Positions 1 to 8,669 are shown, counted from the stretch's first letter. The stretch: DNA of 64,000 nucleotides from Noviherbaspirillum pedocola (GCF_016632335.1 NZ_JAEPBG010000025.1:1-64000), one strand, 5' to 3'. Notes: generated by a model from the sequence alone, not told the origin. Made by a program: numbers and translations.

Positions 1-121
1 CGACGCCATCCATGCGGTGTTGTGCGGAGCCGGGCACAACCTGCGCCTGATCATCAACAAGCTCAAAGGTACTTGCCAGACCAATCTCATTTATTGAAAT
101 TCGGAATTCTTCAGGGCCGAC
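1..121 (+). mobile_element. IS5-family insertion sequence, right end with transposase C-terminus
   Basis: The frame starting at base 2 encodes the last 31 residues of a transposase and stops at 95-97. The stretch AVLCGAGHNLRLIINKL is characteristic of the C-terminus of IS5-family DDE transposases. The AT-rich end (about 97-121, ending in GGGCCGACT) probably holds the terminal inverted repeat, followed by CTAG, a plausible target duplication. The rest of the element lies outside the window, so its activity cannot be judged. Confidence 0.7.
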
Positions 122-292
122 TAGATAGTTGCACGCTGGGCAAACGGCAAGCGGCTCGATACGCAAGGCGCGCATTTCTTCGTTGGAGACGCGCTTGTCC
201 TGTCCATACTAATGTGGCTAAACAGGCGATGCTCGTTTGGATTCCATTTCGAGCATCTGGCGGGTAGTGCTGCAGCACTCAACAAAGTAACG

Positions 293-1681
293 CTAATTCG
301 AGTTGCGCAGACCTTTCTCAGCAACTGGCTTGACCGAGCTCGTTTCATGACTGGCATTCTTGCTCTCACGGTACAACGCGCCCATCAGCAACAGGACTAT
401 GCCTGCCACGAAGATCAGCGCGCCGCTACCCATGAAAATCTGAGTTGGCGTCCAGTGGGCAGCGATCAGCAGGCCGACGACTGACGGTCCTGCAATACCT
501 CCGAATCGCCCGATACCCAGCGCCCAGCCCACGCCCGTCGACCGTATTTCCGTAGGATAGAACAGGGCCGATAATGCGATGACACTCTTCTGGCCACCGC
601 TGACGCAAAAGCCGGCAAGGAAAATGGCAACCATGAGGACCGGCAGCTTCGCGGTGAACATGATGGCAGTGAAAGCCATGAAGAAGCCGCCGCACAAGTA
701 AAGGGTGCCAATGCTAACGTAGGGACCGATGCGATCCATGGCCGGTCCAACCACGAGTGCGGCGAGGATGCCGCCTATCGTTGGAAGGGAAGTCAGCCAT
801 ACTACAGTGTCCATCGGATACTTTAGCCCAGTCAGGATGGTTGGCAACCAGCTCTGCATGAAATAGAACACGCCCAAGTTAATAAAGAACACCAGCCACA
901 GCAGTAGCGTGCCGCAGGCGCGTCCCATCGTGAACAGGCTTGTTATGGGTGCCCGCCTGGCATCGCTTTGGACGTCCAGGAAATGGGTTCCTGGACGGAT
1001 ATGTATATCGGGGTTAATGCGGCGAACAATCGTGGACAGCATGCTGAAGTCCGATTTTCGACGTGCGAGGTAAGTGATTGACTCCGGCAAGGCCAGAAAC
1101 AGAGCGACGCTAAGCAGGATGGGGGTCATTCCACCTACCCATAGCAGCGAAGTCCAGCCATAGCGCGGCAGCAAATAGCCCGCGGCAAACCCGGCCACAA
1201 CGAAGCCAAAGGAGAATCCGCAGTAGATCGCCAGCACGAAGGTGGCTCGCAGGCGCTGCGGACTATATTCGCCTGTCAGGGCGACCGCGCTCGGCGCTGC
1301 GGCACCCAGCCCGACGCCGGTGATAAAGCGCAGCGCCAGCATTTCCTGCACGTTTGACGCCCATGTCGTGCCGATAGTAAAGACACCGAACAGGAAGGTG
1401 GCGATAATCATGACACGTTTGTGGCCATACTTGTCCGACAAGGGCGAAACGAAAAGATAGCCCACCGTCAGACCGACCAGGGTCGAAGAAAAAATCGGCC
1501 CAAGCATCTTGGTCGAGATGTGCCATTCCTTAGCAAGCTGCGGAACGATATAGCTAATTGCCTGCGTATCGAAGCCGTCGATGAACAGCAATAATCCGCA
1601 AAGGAGCACGATAATGTACTGGTAGGCACTTACCTTGCGGGATTCGATGATATCCGTAACCCGTATTGAATCGTCTCTCAC
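293..1681 (-). CDS. MFS aromatic acid:H+ symporter (AAHS family), copy 1
   Basis: A 462-residue inner-membrane transporter that probably imports a benzoate-type or hydroxybenzoate-type acid. The DGFDTQAISYIVP segment in the first membrane helix is the AAHS hallmark, and the loop-2 motif SDKYGHKR and the central LTGEYSPQRLRAT segment are typical. Translation starts at a GTG preceded by AAAGGAG. The protein is closely similar to the 2365-3741 product along its whole length, so the two look like a duplication or two substrate variants. It lies downstream of a P450 remnant and an IclR-type operator, so it was probably part of an aromatic-catabolism transcript. The substrate is inferred, not shown. 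Confidence 0.88.
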   Translation of the reverse strand: MRDDSIRVTDIIESRKVSAYQYIIVLLCGLLLFIDGFDTQAISYIVPQLAKEWHISTKMLGPIFSSTLVGLTVGYLFVSPLSDKYGHKRVMIIATFLFGVFTIGTTWASNVQEMLALRFITGVGLGAAAPSAVALTGEYSPQRLRATFVLAIYCGFSFGFVVAGFAAGYLLPRYGWTSLLWVGGMTPILLSVALFLALPESITYLARRKSDFSMLSTIVRRINPDIHIRPGTHFLDVQSDARRAPITSLFTMGRACGTLLLWLVFFINLGVFYFMQSWLPTILTGLKYPMDTVVWLTSLPTIGGILAALVVGPAMDRIGPYVSIGTLYLCGGFFMAFTAIMFTAKLPVLMVAIFLAGFCVSGGQKSVIALSALFYPTEIRSTGVGWALGIGRFGGIAGPSVVGLLIAAHWTPTQIFMGSGALIFVAGIVLLLMGALYRESKNASHETSSVKPVAEKGLRNSN

Positions 1682-1743
1682 TGGTGTCTCCTTTACATCC
1701 CGATTTGAAAGGCGGACCGGGTTTTCGCCGACGCATAGACTTG

Positions 1744-1887
1744 TTACCGTTCGAGCCAGACCACAGGGTCGAGCTCGCGCAGCTGTTTGTAATAGGGGTA
1801 GGGCTTTCGCAATACTTCATCCGCATACGGGTCGAAGTCGGATACCGGTACATTGACACGAGTGTGTTTTACATTTGCGCTTGCCAT
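1744..1887 (-). pseudogene. Cytochrome P450, N-terminal remnant
   Basis: From ATG 1887 the frame encodes 47 residues and then a TAA. The sequence includes VSDFDPYADEVLRKPYPYY, KQLRELDPVVWLER and, after the stop, QVYASA. This matches the start of CYP199-like bacterial P450s, where a PYP..LRE.GPVV.L..W.VY pattern precedes the first helix. The stop falls where a tyrosine codon (TAC/TAT) is expected. Past about 1725 the similarity ends and the AAHS transporter begins, so the heme domain is deleted. CYP199-type enzymes oxidise para-substituted benzoates, which fits the neighbourhood; the family assignment is from memory of conserved positions. Confidence 0.6.
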
Positions 1888-2364
1888 TCTTGTCTTCGTT
1901 GTTTTGATGAGTCAATGACACGGCCATTATCACTTTCAGCACACGAGTCATAGCCTCGTACTCAGTCCGTGATAACAAGGTCTTGGTATAGATCAATGTA
2001 GAAATAGGCAAATTCGACAGTCAGCAAAAGGAGTACCTATGTTCGCAATGTGAACTATTCGTAGAGGCACTGCTACACCACCCGCGCGAATACGCGCTTT
2101 TGGCCTTTGTACCTATGAACGAAAGCCTTTACAGCTTCTATGGCTGTTTGATGCTTCTTCAGGCGCATGATCTCGCCGGGGGCGGACATGGCTACCAGGA
2201 TTGCAGCCAGCAACAGCGACGACAGCAGCGGCGTCTCCGCGCTCGTACGCAGCAGGCAATCCAACGGCGAGATAGAAGAGCACGGTCGCGCCATAGATCC
2301 AAGCACGCGATAGCTAGCCAGCCCAGTTCAGCATGCGCGCGGCATCACAGCCATGCTTGCCAGC
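1888..2364. other. Intergenic stretch with one operator-like palindrome
   Basis: No convincing gene is present. An IclR-type palindrome lies at 2041-2055. On the minus strand around 2090-2300, split over two frames, is a hydrophobic peptide (TPLLSSLLLAAILVAMSAP) that looks like the decayed end of a membrane protein. It cannot be assigned. Confidence 0.4.
2041..2055. promoter_or_regulatory. IclR/PcaR-type operator, site 1
   Basis: GTTCGCAATGTGAAC is an inverted repeat of GTTCG and (T)GAAC arms separated by 5 bp, with one arm mismatch. It lies 153 bp upstream of the P450 remnant start. It shares the GTTCGCA half with the sites at 3849 and 8596. Similar GTTCG-N5-CGAAC palindromes are used by IclR-family aromatic-pathway regulators (PcaR/PobR group). 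Confidence 0.55.
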
Positions 2365-3741
2365 TTATTTCAGCGCCGCATCCGCTGCGCCGACCTGCGC
2401 AGCCGTGCCCGGCAGGTTGCCGCGCCTGCCGTAGATGCGGCCCATGATGGCGGTGCAAAGGCCGGCGGCCAAAATCACCACGGCGGCGGCGTAGAACACG
2501 TCCGCCGGACTCCAGTGCGCGCCGATGAGCATGCCGACCACCGACGGTCCGGCGATGCCGCCAAGGCGGCCGATGCCGAGTGCCCAACCCACGCCGGTGG
2601 AGCGGATCTCGGTCGGATAGAACACCGCCGCCATCGCGATGACGCTCTTCTGGCCGCCGCTCACGCAGAAGCCGGCCAGGAAGACCGCCAGCATCAGCAC
2701 CGGCAGCGAAGCGCCAAATGAGGAAGCGGTGAAGGCCAGGAAAGCCGCGCCGCACAGATACAGCACGCTGATCGAAACATACGGGCCGATGCGGTCCATC
2801 GCCGGGCCGACGACGAAGGCCGCCAGGATGCCGCCGGTGGTCGGCAATGCGGTGATGAGCACGATCTTGTCCAGCGGGTATTTCATCGCGGTCAGCATCG
2901 TCGGCAGCCAGCTCTGCATGAAGTAGAACAGGGCCAGGTTGATGAAGAAGATCAGCCACAACAGCAGCGTGCCGCTGCTTCGCCCCTTGGTGAATAACGC
3001 GGAGATCGCCGCGCGCCTGGCTGCGCCGGCGCCATCGATGAACACGGTATTGGCATCGATGCGCAGGCGGGGATCGAGTTTCAGCAGGGTCTTTGCAAGC
3101 TCGCCGCTGCGCGCGCGGTAACGCGTCAGGTAAGCCATCGACTCAGGCAGGCACAGTATCAACAGCAGCGTGAGCACGATAGGCGTCACGCCGCCGACCC
3201 ATAGCAGCGAGGTCCAGCCATAGAGCGGCAGCAGCGCGCCGGCGACGAAGCCGGCCACCACGAAGCCGAGCGAAAAGCCGCAATAGATCGCCAGCACGAA
3301 GCTCGCGCGCAGCCGCTGCGGACTGAATTCTCCGGTCAGCGCCACCGCGCTCGGTGCTGCCGCGCCCAGACCGATGCCGGTCAGAAAGCGCATCGCCATG
3401 AGCTGCGTCACATCGCCGGCCCAGACCGTGGCCACGGTAAAGATGCCGAACATCAGGCTCGCAATCGTCATCACCCGCTTGTGGCCATACTTGTCCGACA
3501 AGGGCGACAGCAGCAGATAGCCGACCATGAGCCCGACCAGCGTGGAGGAAAAGATCGGCCCCAGGGTCTTCGGCGCGATATGCCACTGTTTCGCCACCAG
3601 CGGCACGATGTAACTGATTGCCTGCGTATCGAAGCCGTCGATGAACATGATCAGGCCGCACAGAAGGACGATCATGGCTTGATAGCCGCCGACCTTGCGC
3701 TGCTCGATCACGTCGGACACGCGTATCACGTTCTGACTCAT
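2365..3741 (-). CDS. MFS aromatic acid:H+ symporter (AAHS family), copy 2
   Basis: A 458-residue transporter with 12 predicted membrane helices. It has the AAHS motif DGFDTQAISYIVP in helix 1 and SDKYGHKR in the loop between helices 2 and 3. The start chosen is ATG 3741, preceded by AAGGAGACAAACC; an upstream ATG at 3804 has no ribosome site. It is nearly collinear with the 293-1681 protein. It is transcribed away from the broken IclR-type regulator across a shared operator at 3849, the usual layout for a regulator and its uptake gene. Likely role: uptake of the aromatic acid used by the dioxygenase operon at 4.7-8.5 kb. Confidence 0.88.
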   Translation of the reverse strand: MSQNVIRVSDVIEQRKVGGYQAMIVLLCGLIMFIDGFDTQAISYIVPLVAKQWHIAPKTLGPIFSSTLVGLMVGYLLLSPLSDKYGHKRVMTIASLMFGIFTVATVWAGDVTQLMAMRFLTGIGLGAAAPSAVALTGEFSPQRLRASFVLAIYCGFSLGFVVAGFVAGALLPLYGWTSLLWVGGVTPIVLTLLLILCLPESMAYLTRYRARSGELAKTLLKLDPRLRIDANTVFIDGAGAARRAAISALFTKGRSSGTLLLWLIFFINLALFYFMQSWLPTMLTAMKYPLDKIVLITALPTTGGILAAFVVGPAMDRIGPYVSISVLYLCGAAFLAFTASSFGASLPVLMLAVFLAGFCVSGGQKSVIAMAAVFYPTEIRSTGVGWALGIGRLGGIAGPSVVGMLIGAHWSPADVFYAAAVVILAAGLCTAIMGRIYGRRGNLPGTAAQVGAADAALK

Positions 3742-3848
3742 GGTTTGTCTCCTTCTGTCATTGTCGGGCCGCCCGGGGCATCGCCGTGGGACGACACTGC
3801 ACATACTTAGTGAGGGGTCTACGCAGCGTCAACCAATCCCACTAAAAT

Positions 3849-3863
3849 GTTCGCATTTCGAAC
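3849..3863. promoter_or_regulatory. IclR/PcaR-type operator, site 2
   Basis: GTTCGCATTTCGAAC is a perfect GTTCG-N5-CGAAC palindrome. It lies in the divergent promoter between the AAHS transporter (start 3741) and the IclR-type pseudogene (start 3877), 13 bp from the latter. It is well placed for autoregulation and transporter control. Confidence 0.65.
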
Positions 3864-3876
3864 AAGTCCGCGCCTA

Positions 3877-4651
3877 ATGAATGGCATCGAATCCGCACCG
3901 CCGACGGACGACAAGGAATATGTCGCCGGCCTGGAAAAGGGGCTGTCGATCATCGAGGCGTTCGGCATCGAGCATCGCGCGCTGATGCTGACCGAGGCCA
4001 CGCGCATCACCGATGCATACCCGCGCATCGGCCAGGCGCTCGCTGTTGACCCTCCAGCGGCTGGGATACGTAAAATTGGACAGCAAATAATTCCGCATCG
4101 AGGCGCGGGTCTTGTATCTCGGCCATGCCTATGTCGCTTCGCACCCCCTGCCCAAGGTGGTGCAACCCATCCTCGAAGCACTGAGCCAGCGCGTGCAAGA
4201 ATCGTGTTCGCTCGCCGTGCTCAACAGCGTCGAGATAGTATTCGTCGAGCGCATTGAGCCGGCGCAGCTTTAGCACCGGCCTGTACATGGGATCGCGTCT
4301 GCCCGCGTTTGCCGCCCCCGGGGCGCGCTGCTGTCAGCATTGCCGAGCGAAAAATGCGAAAACCTGTTGAAGCGCAGCCGGCGCGAAGCGCTAACGCCGC
4401 ATACCCGCACCTTGATACCGGAACTGATGGCACTGGCTGAAGAAGCACGTGGCCTGGACTATGCATACAGCAATGAAGAGCTCAAACCCGGCCTGTGTTC
4501 GATCGCGGTGCCGGTGGCGGATGCCAGCGGTCGCGACGTCGGCGCAATGAGCATCGCCGCCCCTGCGACGCGATACAACGTCGACAAGGCGGTGAATCTG
4601 CTTCCGCCCGAGCTGGAATGTTCGCGCTGCATACTCAGCACGCTGTTGTAA
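3877..4651 (+). pseudogene. IclR-family regulator (PcaR/PobR/TphR type), frameshifted
   Basis: Pieces of one IclR protein are spread over several frames. The winged-helix part starts at ATG 3877 (EYVAGLEKGLSIIEAFG), followed by a frameshift near 4045. The effector domain begins with FRIEARVLYLGHAYVASHPL after an in-frame TAA at about 4087. After another shift, the C-terminal part ends with LKPGLCSIAVPVADASGR and stops at 4649-4651. The layout matches beta-ketoadipate-pathway regulators of about 260 residues. At least two frameshifts and two stops make it non-functional. TphR, the activator of tph operons, belongs to this family, so this was probably the regulator of the operon at 4749-8497. 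Confidence 0.85.
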
Positions 4652-4654
4652 GGG

Positions 4655-4668
4655 GCGCGCATGCGCGC
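4655..4668. repeat. GC-rich 14-bp perfect palindrome between convergent genes
   Basis: GCGCGCATGCGCGC lies between the end of the IclR pseudogene (4651) and the end of the reductase gene (4749). It could act as a bidirectional stop hairpin, but there is no T-tract, so the role is uncertain. Confidence 0.3.
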
Positions 4669-4748
4669 GGTGAGGCTTGCCGCCCCCCGACAGCGCATCC
4701 CCGATAAAACACGGTTGAGGAATGTGTTGAAGAAGTTGGTTAGTCCGC

Positions 4749-5768
4749 CTACTGCGCAGTCTCGGCCGTGGTGACGAAGGCATCGCAATGAAAGTCGTCG
4801 GCCGCCAGACCTGCCTGCGTGACGAAGTCGCGCCGCGCCGCGTTGATCATGGCCGGCACGCCGCAGGCATAGACCTCATGCCCAGCAAGCGATGGAAAGT
4901 CCTCAAGCACGGCCAGATGCACGAAACCGGTACGGCCGGTCCAGCCCTCCTCCGGCTCGGACAGCACTGGCACGAAGCGGAAGTTCGGATGCTGCTGCGC
5001 CCATTTCTGCGCCACGTCGGCCTGGTACAAGTCCCGGCTGCGCCGCCCGCCCCAGTACAGCGTCATCGGCCGATTGTGGAGCTTGCGCTTGAACGCGTCC
5101 TCCAGGATCGAGCGTATCGGCGCGAAGCCGGTGCCGCTGGCGACGAAGACGATCGGCTTGTCCGAGTCCTCGCGCAAGTGAAAATCGCCGAACGGCATTT
5201 CGAGCTTGACGATATCGCCGGTCGCCGGACTCGCATCGAGATAGGCCGAAAACCTGCCGTTCGGCACATGGCGCACATGCAGCAGCACGCCGTCGTTCTG
5301 GTGCGGCGGATTGGCCATCGAGAAGCTGCGGCGTGATCCATCCTCCAGTAGCACCTGCAGATACTGGCCAGCCCTGAACTTAACCTTGGTGCCTGCCGGG
5401 AAGCGCAGATGCAGCACCGAGATATCGTCGGCGGCACGACTGACGCGGTACAGCTTGGCCGCCACCTGCTTCTGCGCATTTGGATCGATCTTCGCAATCG
5501 AGCGCGGCGCGATCTTCACATCAGAAACCGGCTTGGCCTGGCATAGCAGTGTGCAGCCCGCCCGCCGTTCGTCCTCGGTGATGCCCTCGAGCACGGCTGG
5601 CGCATCGATGCCGCCTTCAACCACCCTGCCCTTGCAGCTGCCGCAAATGCCGGTGCGGCAGGAATACGGCAGCTCGTAGCCGGCGGCTCTGGCTGCGTCA
5701 AGGATGGTCGTGCCGGGAGCGCACTCGAAGCGGATGTCGCTGCCTTCTACTTCAATCTGGTAAGTCAT
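4749..5768 (-). CDS. tphA1: Rieske dioxygenase reductase, TphA1-like
   Basis: A 339-residue cytosolic electron-transfer protein passing electrons from NAD(P)H to the dioxygenase. A plant-type [2Fe-2S] ferredoxin domain comes first, with ligands C37, C42, C45 (CRTGICGSC) and C76. It is followed by an FAD domain (RSFSMANPP near 146-154) and an NAD(P) domain (GTGFAPI at 211-217), ending in the usual CDAF. This ferredoxin-first order is that of benzoate/terephthalate-type one-component reductases. The start overlaps the stop of the PdxA-like gene by 4 bp (ATGA), and it is the last gene of the four-gene operon. TphA1 of Comamonas is 336 residues long. The reductase class is certain; the substrate assignment rests on operon order. 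Confidence 0.82.
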   Translation of the reverse strand: MTYQIEVEGSDIRFECAPGTTILDAARAAGYELPYSCRTGICGSCKGRVVEGGIDAPAVLEGITEDERRAGCTLLCQAKPVSDVKIAPRSIAKIDPNAQKQVAAKLYRVSRAADDISVLHLRFPAGTKVKFRAGQYLQVLLEDGSRRSFSMANPPHQNDGVLLHVRHVPNGRFSAYLDASPATGDIVKLEMPFGDFHLREDSDKPIVFVASGTGFAPIRSILEDAFKRKLHNRPMTLYWGGRRSRDLYQADVAQKWAQQHPNFRFVPVLSEPEEGWTGRTGFVHLAVLEDFPSLAGHEVYACGVPAMINAARRDFVTQAGLAADDFHCDAFVTTAETAQ

Positions 5769-6754
5769 GTCCTGTTCTCCATAGTCGCGACTGTTGCGGT
5801 CGCAAGCAGCGCCAGGGTTTCGATCACGGATGCCGGATCGGCGATGCCGCGGCCGGCGATATCGAAGGCGCTGCCGTGTCCCACGCTGGAAAACAGCACA
5901 TCCGCGCCGATCGACAATGCGCTCGCGCGCAGCGGGCTCAACAGCTTGACCGGGATATGGCCCTGGTCATGGAAGATGGCCAGATACGCATCATGGCGGC
6001 GCTGCCCGAGCAGCAGGTCGGCGCCGGTGGGACCGTCGGCAGCGATGCCCATTGTCCGCAATCGCGCCACCGCTGGCTTGGTGATGGTTTCATCTTCGTC
6101 ACCGAATAGCCCATCCTCGCCGGCATGCGGATTAATACCGAACACGCCCAGCGTCGGCTGCGCGATGCCGAGCCGGCGCAGCGCCGTCGCCGTTGCGGCG
6201 CCGGCCGCCACCACCAGTTCCGGGGTCAAGCGCGCCAGCGCATTGCGTACCGACTCGTGCAGCGTCACATGCGCAATGCGCAGGCCGGCCGCCGACAGCA
6301 TCAAGAACACCTCGTCCTTGCGTCTGCCGCACAGCTGCGCAATCAGGCCAGGATAACCGGTGAAGGCGATGCCGGCGGCGTTCACCGCGGTTTCCGAATG
6401 CGGGCAGCCGATCACGGCATCCACCCGTCCTGCCTGAGCCAGGCGCACCGCTTCACTGACATAAGCTACGGTGGCGCGGCCTGCGGCGGCATCGACCTTG
6501 CCGGGCTGGTAGCAAGTCGGATCGAGCGCTTTGATATCCACATGCGCGATGCATCCATCGGCACGGTCCGCTTCATCGAGCGCGCACAATTCCACGCCCG
6601 GCGCGTAGCGGCGTAGGCATTCGCGCAGGATGTATTCGTCGCCGACGAGCACCGCCTGTGCATTCGACTCCAGCGTCTGCGCGGCTGCCTTCACCGCTAT
6701 CTCCGGGCCAATGCCGTTCGGGTCGCCGATGGCGACGGCGATACGCTTCTTCAT
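5765..6754 (-). CDS. tphB: PdxA-like cis-diol dehydrogenase (decarboxylating), TphB-like
   Basis: A 329-residue protein of the PdxA (4-hydroxythreonine-4-phosphate dehydrogenase) family. Expected metal-ligand histidines are present: H166 in THESVR, H210 in INPHAGE and H262/H266 in FHDQGH. Being encoded between dioxygenase subunits and the reductase argues against pyridoxine synthesis and for the TphB role: NAD-dependent oxidation and decarboxylation of 1,2-dihydroxy-3,5-cyclohexadiene-1,4-dicarboxylate to protocatechuate. TphB enzymes belong to the PdxA fold family. The gene begins 11 bp after the beta-subunit gene. An alternative is a dehydrogenase for a different carboxylated cis-diol. Confidence 0.8.
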   Translation of the reverse strand: MKKRIAVAIGDPNGIGPEIAVKAAAQTLESNAQAVLVGDEYILRECLRRYAPGVELCALDEADRADGCIAHVDIKALDPTCYQPGKVDAAAGRATVAYVSEAVRLAQAGRVDAVIGCPHSETAVNAAGIAFTGYPGLIAQLCGRRKDEVFLMLSAAGLRIAHVTLHESVRNALARLTPELVVAAGAATATALRRLGIAQPTLGVFGINPHAGEDGLFGDEDETITKPAVARLRTMGIAADGPTGADLLLGQRRHDAYLAIFHDQGHIPVKLLSPLRASALSIGADVLFSSVGHGSAFDIAGRGIADPASVIETLALLATATVATMENRT

Positions 6755-6765
6755 CGCCTGCTCGC

Positions 6766-7239
6766 TCAGAGCGGAATCGCCAGCAGCGTATCAACGGCCA
6801 CGCTGTCGCAGACCACAATGCGCTCGGCGAACTGCAGCTGACCGGACTCGGCGACAATGCGGTCGATGTACTTGCCGGTGGCGAACACATCGGTCTTGCC
6901 GCCGCGCATGGTGCGCACCACGATGAACGGGGTTTCCACCGCCGCTTCCGCCTCGCCACTGTTCACGATGAAAGGCGCGCCAGTGATATGGCGATACGAA
7001 TGGCGCTCGTACACATTCGCCTCCCGCAGCGCGGCCACGCGGTCCTGCAGCATGCCGCGCGAATCGGCGTAGATCATGCCGGCTTCCAAGCCTTCGCGAT
7101 GATTATCCGCAGTCGTGACCTTGTACAGGCAGTCTTCGCGGAAGAACGCGGGCCAGGACTCGAGCTGGTCGTCGTCGATGCAGCGCGCATAGGCCGCGTT
7201 CAGGGTATTGAGTTGTTCGTAATTGATTGCCGCTGCCAT
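6766..7239 (-). CDS. tphA3: Ring-hydroxylating dioxygenase beta subunit, TphA3-like
   Basis: A 157-residue small subunit with the SnoaL-like fold of aromatic dioxygenase beta chains. Recognisable stretches are the N-terminal INYEQLNTLNAAYARCIDD, the YRHITGAPFIV segment and RTMRGGKTDVFATGKYIDR. Its length matches TphA3 (about 154 residues). It starts 1 bp after the alpha-subunit stop, so the two are translationally coupled and form the hexameric oxygenase. Beta chains are structural and carry no cofactor. Confidence 0.85.
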   Translation of the reverse strand: MAAAINYEQLNTLNAAYARCIDDDQLESWPAFFREDCLYKVTTADNHREGLEAGMIYADSRGMLQDRVAALREANVYERHSYRHITGAPFIVNSGEAEAAVETPFIVVRTMRGGKTDVFATGKYIDRIVAESGQLQFAERIVVCDSVAVDTLLAIPL

Positions 7240-7240
7240 G

Positions 7241-8497
7241 TCAGAGCCCCATGAGATTGCGATAGGCCTTCCAGAAGCCGCGCACCGAAGTCTCGGTGGC
7301 GCGGTAGTTCACCGATTCGACGCCGGCCCCGCCCATTTCGACGATGGCCTTTTCGTCGCCGGCGCAGGCCACGCCGCGCTGCACGAAGCCGCCGACCGCG
7401 CCGTCTTCCATCGACACGAAGCCTGCCGCGCCGATCAGGTTCGATTGCTTCAGGCGCATCTTGCGCAGCTCCGGGGTGTCGTCCTCGAAGCCGAAGTAGG
7501 TCCAGTTCAGCTCGGTGTTTTCCTGCCCTTTGGGCAGTACCTGGCGGATCGCCAGGCAGTTCTGGATCTGCTGCAGCACGAAGCCGGGGAAGACCGACAG
7601 GATCTGCAGCGTCACGCCATCGCCGAATTCATCGCAGCCGTCGAGCAGGCTCGGGTCGGCCAGGCGATAGTCTTCCTTGTCCGAGCGCAGCTTTTCGGCG
7701 CTGTACTCGGCGTCCTTGGCCGCATTCGGATCGATCGCCGAATACGACACATGATGGCCGCCATCTTCGCTGACGATGACGCCGCCGCGCTGCGACAGGC
7801 GATTGATGCGGAAGGTGGTGAAGAACACATGCAGGAGGCTCGCGTGATACGAGTCCTTCACGTTCTCGAAGTAGAGCTTCCAGTTGTTCGGCAGCATCTG
7901 CTTGAAGCGGCCGATGACCTGTACCGGCTTGTGCATCACGCGCTCGATGCGCGACGTGATCTCTTCGCCGAGGTATTCCTCGATCGGCGGCACATCCTCG
8001 TCGAGGCTGCCAAATACCAGGCCGCAGAAGACAGTCGTGCGTAGCTTGCGCGGGCCATGCGCTTCCATGCAGAAGGACTCCGGCATGCCGCCCTTGCCAT
8101 TGACGCCGTTCTGGAAGGCCACGCCCTTCAGGTTGCCTTCGAGGTCGTAGCGCCAGGCGTGATAAACGCAGGTGAAGTCTTCGGCGTTGCCACGGTCTTC
8201 CAGCGCAATCAGGGCGCCGCGATGCGAGCAGCGGTTTTCGAAGGAATAGATTTCATCGTCATTGCCGCGCACCACGATGACCGGCATCTCGCCGATGAAG
8301 GTGGTGCGGAAGTCGCCGCTCTTCGGGATCTCGGCTTCCAGGCAGAGATAGCTCCAGGTAGGCCCGCCGAAGACTTTGCTCTGCTCGGCCTGATAGACCG
8401 CGGCGTCCTGGTAGACCCAGTAGGGAATGCGCGTGACGTCCTCTTCCCAGGTGCGGGCGGGCTTGTCGCGCATATCGTGCAGCGTGCTGATGTTCAT
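7241..8497 (-). CDS. tphA2: Ring-hydroxylating dioxygenase alpha subunit, TphA2-like
   Basis: A 418-residue catalytic subunit. The Rieske [2Fe-2S] ligands are C90-S-H92 and C110-VY-H113. The mononuclear iron site is in [12 protein letters not shown] (bridging D215, H218, H223), with the third ligand probably D365 in SMEDGAVGG. The C-terminal [15 protein letters not shown] is typical of the terephthalate/ortho-halobenzoate branch of alpha subunits, and overall length and sequence resemble TphA2 of Comamonas. It is the first gene of the operon, with a TGAGGTGA ribosome site and an IclR-type palindrome 98 bp upstream. Predicted reaction: dihydroxylation of terephthalate or a similar benzene dicarboxylate. 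The exact substrate is not provable from sequence. Confidence 0.85.
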   Translation of the reverse strand: MNISTLHDMRDKPARTWEEDVTRIPYWVYQDAAVYQAEQSKVFGGPTWSYLCLEAEIPKSGDFRTTFIGEMPVIVVRGNDDEIYSFENRCSHRGALIALEDRGNAEDFTCVYHAWRYDLEGNLKGVAFQNGVNGKGGMPESFCMEAHGPRKLRTTVFCGLVFGSLDEDVPPIEEYLGEEITSRIERVMHKPVQVIGRFKQMLPNNWKLYFENVKDSYHASLLHVFFTTFRINRLSQRGGVIVSEDGGHHVSYSAIDPNAAKDAEYSAEKLRSDKEDYRLADPSLLDGCDEFGDGVTLQILSVFPGFVLQQIQNCLAIRQVLPKGQENTELNWTYFGFEDDTPELRKMRLKQSNLIGAAGFVSMEDGAVGGFVQRGVACAGDEKAIVEMGGAGVESVNYRATETSVRGFWKAYRNLMGL

Positions 8498-8595
8498 GAT
8501 CGCGTCACCTCAAAGTAGCCGGCAGAGAGAAGGCTCTGCATTGCGACGCAGTGTAGGAGCGCGGATTCGGGAGGGTCAATTCGCGGCGGGGTTTA

Positions 8596-8610
8596 GTTCG
8601 CATAGCGAAC
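8596..8610. promoter_or_regulatory. IclR/PcaR-type operator, site 3
   Basis: GTTCGCATAGCGAAC is a perfect palindrome (GTTCG-N5-CGAAC; arms extend to 6 bp) 98 bp upstream of the dioxygenase alpha start. It matches the sites at 2041 and 3849, tying transporters, regulator and operon into one ancestral regulon. Confidence 0.7.
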
Positions 8611-8669
8611 AGGGTGGGTACTCGGCGTTTCCCAGCGTTTAAAGGTGGGCGAGCGGGTCGAGATCAATG

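Noticed and set aside
5765-6754. Genuine pyridoxal-phosphate biosynthesis pdxA
   Set aside because: The family match is real, but the gene is translationally coupled to Rieske oxygenase genes in the tph order, so a cis-diol dehydrogenase role is more likely.
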